From: JBHEPS01 sp046261635
GTDB lineage: Bacteria > Acidobacteriota > Thermoanaerobaculia > Gp7-AA8
Length of the DNA stretch: 6,085 nt
Assembly: GCA_046261635.1 (NCBI GenBank)
Contig: JBHEOL010000127.1
Coordinates: 1-6,085, forward strand
Direction: 5' to 3'
The notes under the pieces were generated by a model, which was not told the origin of the DNA, did no database searches, and saw only the letters and a list, made by a program, of their open reading frames with translations. Positions 5,829 through 6,085 of the stretch are shown piece by piece. The position numbers and the translations under genes are program-made. The stretch's first letter is position 1; each line of letters opens with the position of its first letter.

Positions 5829-5926
5829 CGTCCCCATGGGGGTCACATCTTCGATGTTCGTCCCGAGGCCCCTGCTTCGTCCCCACGGGGTCACGCCTCC
5901 GAAAATCGATCCTGAGACCCCTGCTT
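5829..5926. repeat. two imperfect 49-base tandem repeats after the kinase gene
   Basis: Unit A (5829-5877) and unit B (5878-5926) both start CGTCCCCA, continue with a G-run and GTCAC, and end CCCCTGCTT. The middles differ by substitutions and a one-base gap, roughly 70% identity by eye. Each starts with a small dyad (CCCCATGGGG or CCCCACGGGG). They begin four bases after the kinase stop codon, so they sit in the 3' untranslated region of the operon. No T-tract identifies a terminator. The array lacks the unique spacers of a CRISPR. Confidence 0.65.
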
Positions 5927-5947
5927 CCATTCCGAGGAGGTTCGCGA

Positions 5948-6085
5948 TCACTCGGCGAAACTTGGAACGTTGAGGAGGTCGTTTTCTCGATCAGTCCGCT
6001 CAGTCGCTTTGCGTCCATGCCTGCGCCCATGTGGATGCCGATTACCGAGCGGTCCCATCAGCTGCCAGGAACGGTGGAACGGGCT
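5948..6085 (-). CDS. possible C-terminal fragment of a convergent gene (partial, weak)
   Basis: On the minus strand one frame is open from the window edge to a TGA at 5948-5950, giving 45 residues: a His/Arg-rich middle and the ending TDRENDLLNVPSFAE. The ending looks protein-like, but the His/Arg-rich part is typical of noncoding GC-rich DNA, and a second minus-strand frame has an equally plausible short tail (PVPPFLAADGTAR). I recognise no family. It may be the end of a gene facing the kinase, or noncoding. Confidence 0.18.
   Translation of the reverse strand, partial: SPFHRSWQLMGPLGNRHPHGRRHGRKATERTDRENDLLNVPSFAE

Noticed and set aside
5829..5926. A CRISPR array
   Set aside because: There are only two adjacent diverged units with no unique spacers.
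5764..6030. An 88-codon minus-strand open frame overlapping the kinase end
   Set aside because: It runs through the tandem repeats and into the kinase gene, is Arg-rich, has no ribosome binding site and no recognisable family.

Overview
This is a GC-rich window (roughly two thirds G+C by eye). Its long genes carry the strong GC3 bias expected of a high-GC, Gram-negative-like bacterium. The protein types remind me of Acidobacteriota and similar soil or sediment lineages, but nothing here fixes the taxon and I hold that loosely.

Layout. Bases 1-277 hold what may be the last codons of an upstream gene, a stem-loop, and a perfect 10-bp inverted repeat that overlaps a plausible -10 box. Just downstream, at 278, a very small membrane-protein gene starts behind a good ribosome binding site. 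It meets an in-frame TGA at codon 30. That TGA is followed at the right distance by a bacterial SECIS-like hairpin and by 51 more open, protein-like codons, so I propose an 81-residue selenoprotein. Bases 524-775 contain a tRNA-Leu-like relic and two hairpins. Bases 776-1819 (minus strand) encode a short-chain dehydrogenase/reductase with a C-terminal membrane segment. The 494 bases between it and the next gene hold an apparently decayed membrane gene, whose first part resembles the N-terminus of a bacterial vitamin K epoxide reductase (VKOR) homologue, and a GAAGTCA heptanucleotide tandem repeat.

Bases 2314-5824 form a compact plus-strand operon: a complete Anabaena sensory rhodopsin transducer (ASRT) family protein, a cytoplasmic GH13 alpha-glucosidase (35-bp gap), and an FGGY-family sugar kinase resembling gluconokinase (start and stop codons overlap). 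No rhodopsin is present. The context fits the published idea that ASRT-type proteins are small-molecule, perhaps sugar, sensors. The likely theme is intracellular alpha-glucoside hydrolysis and phosphorylation of a sugar or sugar acid, with ASRT as a possible sensor. Bases 5825-6085 carry two imperfect 49-base tandem repeats and at most a weak partial minus-strand frame.

The two most interesting points are the candidate miniature selenoprotein with its SECIS and operator, and the rhodopsin-less ASRT locked into a sugar operon behind a heptad repeat.
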